This document shows positions 20,495 through 23,112 of a stretch of DNA of 23,112 nucleotides, one piece after another. Below the pieces are notes generated by a model. It was not told the origin of the DNA, made no database searches, and saw only the letters and a list, made by a program, of their open reading frames with translations. A program made the translations under genes and the position numbers. Position 1 is the first letter of the stretch. Each line of letters starts with the position of its first letter. Source of the DNA: Minisyncoccota bacterium (GTDB lineage Bacteria; Patescibacteriota; Microgenomatia; UBA1400; PJMF01); contig WJLO01000122.1 in NCBI GenBank assembly GCA_014728425.1, positions 1 through 23,112 of the forward strand, given 5' to 3'.

Positions 20495-21919
20495 ATGCCC
20501 AAGAGACGTCGTCGCACTAGTAAAAGTGGCCAGAGCTTGCCTAAACCACCCTCACTTTGGCAAACCATTGGTCCCTCGTTTATTTTATTAGGGTTAGCTT
20601 TGGGTAGTGGAGAGTTAATTCTTTGGCCTTATTTAGCTGCTAATTATGGTTTGGGTTTACTTTGGGGAGGTTTATTGGGTATTAGCTTTCAATATGTGCT
20701 GAATACAGAAACCATGCGCTATAGTTTAGCCTGGGGGGAGAGTGTTTTTGTGGGTTTTCGTAAACTGTGTTGGTTAATCCCGGTTTGGTACATTATCTCA
20801 ACCTTTATCCCTTGGTCTTTGCCAGGATTTTCTTCGGCAGCTGCTCAGATCCTTTTTGATTTTTTGGGCAATGCTGGTCTACCTATTGCAGCTGCTTTAG
20901 GAGAAAAAATCGTTGCAGTATTTTTGCTGCTGCTCACTGGCACGATTCTTACTGCTGGTCAGGTGCTATACAAAACCATGGAGTATTTGCAAAAAACCAT
21001 TATTTTATTAGGTTTACCTTTAATTGCTATTTTAACAGTGATTTTAACGCAGCAAAGTGATTGGATCGAAGCTGGTTGGGGTTTATTGGGTCGAGGTCAA
21101 GGTTGGTGGTTATTTCCACCCAATATTGCCTTAGCTAGTTTTTTAGGGGCTTTTGCTTATGCTGGTGCTGGGGGCAACCTCAACTTAGCTCAGTCTTATT
21201 ATATTAAAGAAAAAGGTTTTGGTATGGGTAAATTTGCCGCCAAAATCACCTCGTTGTTTGCTGGCGGCAACAAGCCGGTAAAGATTACTGGCCAGAGTTT
21301 TAAAGATACTAGTAAAAATCAGCGTTTATGGCAGCAGTGGTGGCGCTTAGTTAATCTAGAGCATTTTTTGGTTTTTTGGGTTTTGGGTTTTGTAACTATT
21401 GTGTTGTTAGCAGTATTAGCAAAATCACTGGTTTTTGGTCAGGGAGTAGAGTCTGGCTTAAGTTTTTTGTATGCTGAAGCAGCAGTGATTGGTCAACAAA
21501 CCTGGCCATTGTTGCGAATTGTGTTTTTGCTGATTGCAGCATTAATGTTGTTTTCTACTCAGCTGGGGGTGCTGGAGTCTTCTTCGCGAATTATTTCAGA
21601 AAATGTTTTGTTGTTGTTTCATCGCCAAGGTGGTCGCTACAATCTTTCTTTAGGTTTTTATTTGGCCCTGTGGGCTCAGATTGGTTTAGGTATTGTAGTG
21701 TATTTGTTTGGTTGGCAAGAACCTCGGTTTTTGCTGACTTTAAGTGCAGTGCTTAATGCCGCAGCCATGATGGTTTCATTTCCACTGGTTTATTTGTTAA
21801 ATCGTCAACTTTTACCAGCTCGTTACCAACCACGATTATGGCGTAAGTTAGTTATGCTTGCTGCTTTTCTGTTTTTTGTTTATTTTGTAGGCGTGACCTT
21901 TAAAGGGGCGTTTAGTTGA
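20495..21919 (+). CDS. Nramp-related transporter lacking canonical metal-binding motifs
   Basis: 474 residues; a very basic N-terminal tail (MPKRRRRTSK) and about eleven membrane segments with the LeuT/APC fold layout of Nramp. TM1 reads GPSFILLGLALGSGE (~26-40): it aligns with Nramp TM1, but the metal-binding Asp-Pro-Gly-Asn is replaced by Gly-Ser-Gly-Glu. In TM6 (~215-235) the Met-Pro-His is replaced by Ala-Gly-Gly before a kept Asn (AYAGAGGNLNLAQS). A soluble loop (~240-280) with GNKPVKITGQSF follows TM6. Nramp proteins import Mn2+/Fe2+ with protons; this group probably moves something else or binds metal differently. The ATG at 20495 is chosen because the frame's earlier start (20471) precedes the -10 box. 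Confidence 0.75.
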   Translation: MPKRRRRTSKSGQSLPKPPSLWQTIGPSFILLGLALGSGELILWPYLAANYGLGLLWGGLLGISFQYVLNTETMRYSLAWGESVFVGFRKLCWLIPVWYIISTFIPWSLPGFSSAAAQILFDFLGNAGLPIAAALGEKIVAVFLLLLTGTILTAGQVLYKTMEYLQKTIILLGLPLIAILTVILTQQSDWIEAGWGLLGRGQGWWLFPPNIALASFLGAFAYAGAGGNLNLAQSYYIKEKGFGMGKFAAKITSLFAGGNKPVKITGQSFKDTSKNQRLWQQWWRLVNLEHFLVFWVLGFVTIVLLAVLAKSLVFGQGVESGLSFLYAEAAVIGQQTWPLLRIVFLLIAALMLFSTQLGVLESSSRIISENVLLLFHRQGGRYNLSLGFYLALWAQIGLGIVVYLFGWQEPRFLLTLSAVLNAAAMMVSFPLVYLLNRQLLPARYQPRLWRKLVMLAAFLFFVYFVGVTFKGAFS

Positions 21920-21935
21920 GAAAGATCGACAACTA

Positions 21936-22829
21936 TTATTTTTTAAACTTTTTCACTACCCATTTGACAATCAACACTGCTGGTAGCCAGATAATAGCGT
22001 AGATGCCAATCCAAATTCCTAACCGAGCTAAAAAGTAAAGCACTGTGCTCATTGATTCCCAGGCATCAGTTAATTCTTCTCGCAAAGTGGGCTGACCACT
22101 TTGGCGCCCAAAATAGCGCTGATTATTTGCAGCAGTAATCTGCAAAGTAGCATAGGTTACATCTTCGGTAACATTCTCAAGTCTTTGTTGAGCTTGAGTG
22201 ATTTGGCGCTCCAGCCGATCGATTTCCAGTTGAATTTGTTTTTTAGCCAGTTCGGTTTGGGCTTGAGTAAGCTCAAGCTCTTTTTCGATCTTTTGTTCTT
22301 GCAGATTGGCTAATTTGTCTTGAGTATTAACATACTGTCCAGTACGATCATAAGCACTGATGTTCTCGCTAACTACTTTATCAACGTCATTGGTAACTCG
22401 GTTAGTTGCTTCAGTAAACTTAGCTTCTGGAACCTTGACCATTAAGTAACTTGACTGATATTTGTCGCCGCTGTTCATGCTGGAGCTTAAAACCCGGCCA
22501 TCAATGCTTAAAAAATATCCTTTTAACTGTTGGGTGTATTGACCTACATCATTAACCACAACTTCATGATAAGCGGTTTTTTGATACACTCGGTCATCTG
22601 TTGCTAAAGCATCATCATTGCCACTAGGCGGGACTGGAATCCGTCGGGCTGTTGCTGGCTCACTAACTTCTTCTGCCATTATAGGGGCTTGGCCTGTCAT
22701 TACTTGATTGGTATGAGGCCGACTCTTGTCTTTAACAGACTCGTAGGGCATTGGTACTGTGCCAGCGGCTAGGGCAGTAAGAGCTCCAAGAACTATCAAT
22801 CCTAAGATGAGTGGAAGATGTTTTTTCAT
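21936..22829 (-). CDS. DUF4349 domain protein, membrane anchored
   Basis: 297 residues. N-terminal hydrophobic signal or anchor (~5-23, no lipobox Cys), a Pro/Ala-rich linker, then the DUF4349 core: TAYHEVVVNDVGQYTQQLKG..., seen as YHEVVVNDVGQY and SSYLMVKVPEAKFTEAT (~125-140), with GRVLSSSMN between. A long coiled coil follows (~165-218, Glu/Gln/Lys/Leu-rich), then VTYATLQITA, and a C-terminal TM (~265-288) ending in Lys-Lys-Phe-Lys-Lys. This is the normal DUF4349 layout; function is not established, though an envelope role is likely. It has its own extended -10 downstream of the M50 protease gene. Confidence 0.85.
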   Translation of the reverse strand: MKKHLPLILGLIVLGALTALAAGTVPMPYESVKDKSRPHTNQVMTGQAPIMAEEVSEPATARRIPVPPSGNDDALATDDRVYQKTAYHEVVVNDVGQYTQQLKGYFLSIDGRVLSSSMNSGDKYQSSYLMVKVPEAKFTEATNRVTNDVDKVVSENISAYDRTGQYVNTQDKLANLQEQKIEKELELTQAQTELAKKQIQLEIDRLERQITQAQQRLENVTEDVTYATLQITAANNQRYFGRQSGQPTLREELTDAWESMSTVLYFLARLGIWIGIYAIIWLPAVLIVKWVVKKFKK

Positions 22830-22882
22830 AAAAACTTTATCTAGTAACCATTAAGGTTAATTAATTAGTTATTAATATAGCT

Positions 22883-22891
22883 AGTATAGCA
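22883..22891 (-). promoter_or_regulatory. Extended -10 promoter of the DUF4349 gene
   Basis: Minus-strand TGCTATACT, directly abutting the stop codon of the upstream protease gene. A start near 22876 gives a ~47-nt leader. A second TATATT hexamer lies a few bases further on. No clear -35. Confidence 0.45.
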
Positions 22892-23112
22892 TTAAAAAAT
22901 CTTAAAAACACTCAATAACGTAAAAAGAAACTCTACCATGGGCCAGACAAATTGAGCTGCTAAAGAAGTTCCATTAAAGATTGGCATGATGATTAAAATG
23001 AGTAAGAACAAGCCATAGCGATTCATAAAATTTTCATATTCATGCGCAGCTTCTTTGGGCAAAAATCCCAGAATTAGCTTACTGCCATCTAAAGGATGAA
23101 TTGGTATTAGAT
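22892..23112 (-). CDS. M50 family (site-2 protease-like) membrane metalloprotease, 5' partial
   Basis: The last 72 codons are in the window; the N-terminal part, with the expected His-Glu-x-x-His, lies beyond position 23112. The fragment begins LIPIHPLDGSKLILGFLP, the conserved Pro-x-x-Pro-Leu-Asp-Gly motif that supplies the third zinc ligand (Asp) in site-2 proteases, then a short helix (AAHEYENFMNRYG), one clear membrane segment (GLFLLILIIMPIFNG) and a hydrophobic C-terminus. Such proteases cleave membrane-spanning segments of anti-sigma factors or other substrates. The TAA stop is at 22892-22894. Confidence 0.88.
   Translation of the reverse strand, partial: LIPIHPLDGSKLILGFLPKEAAHEYENFMNRYGLFLLILIIMPIFNGTSLAAQFVWPMVEFLFTLLSVFKIF

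Noticed and set aside
1..23112. Recoded UGA (seen in some Patescibacteria lineages)
   Set aside because: TGA ends the first gene, the RDD gene and the Nramp-related gene at natural positions, and the only tRNA-Trp has anticodon CCA.
1..23112. CRISPR array, IS element, prophage or integrase
   Set aside because: No spaced short repeats, transposase, integrase or phage structural genes were seen; the only direct repeats are the 71-bp tRNA duplication.

Overview
The window most likely comes from a Candidate Phyla Radiation (Patescibacteria) genome, probably Microgenomates-like. This is inferred from low GC, tight gene packing, ribosomal genes mixed with large Thr/Pro-rich surface proteins that carry cohesin-like and dockerin modules, divergent proteins of known folds (GalU, Nramp, NusG, L1), and many small proteins of unknown function. 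TGA is used as a stop codon and the only tRNA-Trp reads UGG, so the genetic code is standard. No phage, IS, integrase or CRISPR signature was seen.

Layout. 1-1926 (+): a polytopic membrane protein (cut by the window edge), an RDD-family membrane protein and an 85-residue unknown, translationally coupled. 4270-1937 (-): secE-nusG-(77 aa unknown)-rplK-rplA. 9867-4408 (-): three membrane-anchored surface proteins that share a TM plus cohesin-like N-terminal half and end in different modules (six-Cys repeats; dockerin; FN3-like, TSP1-like and Cys-rich repeats with a second TM). 10053-10961 (+): a divergent GalU-like nucleotidyltransferase. 11058-11241 (+): a strongly structured, apparently independently transcribed non-coding RNA with a 22-bp closing stem. 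11346-11921 (+): tRNA-Thr(GGU), a broken chimeric tRNA copy inside 71-bp direct repeats, tRNA-Thr(UGU) and rpmG. 13341-11896 (-): a GT28/MurG-like glycosyltransferase. 13489-18388 (+): tRNA-Trp, a glycerophosphodiester phosphodiesterase, an unknown anchored exoprotein, a DUF4173-type membrane protein and a low-affinity iron permease-like protein. 18592-19132 (+): a DUF5320-DUF134 pair behind a 26-bp palindrome and a leader hairpin. 19133-19691: no convincing gene; hairpins and a strong terminator, possibly a small RNA. 20363-19692 (-): an orphan OmpR-type response regulator. 20495-21919 (+): an Nramp-related transporter lacking the metal-binding motifs. 22829-21936 (-): a DUF4349 protein. 23112-22892 (-): the C-terminus of an M50 site-2 protease.

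How it fits together. secE-nusG-rplK-rplA, rpmG, tRNA-Trp and two tRNA-Thr genes are pieces of a translation cluster that is contiguous in many bacteria; here it appears split and partly inverted around the surface-protein operon. The surface proteins, GalU-like enzyme and glycosyltransferase together suggest cell-envelope assembly (inference). The iron permease-like, DUF134/DUF5320 and Nramp-related genes suggest a metal-linked right half (inference).

Transcription signals form a pattern. Many starts are preceded by an extended -10 (TGn plus a TATAAT-like hexamer), and at least three genes have this box so close to the ATG that the mRNA should be leaderless. Shine-Dalgarno sequences are clear at only a few genes.
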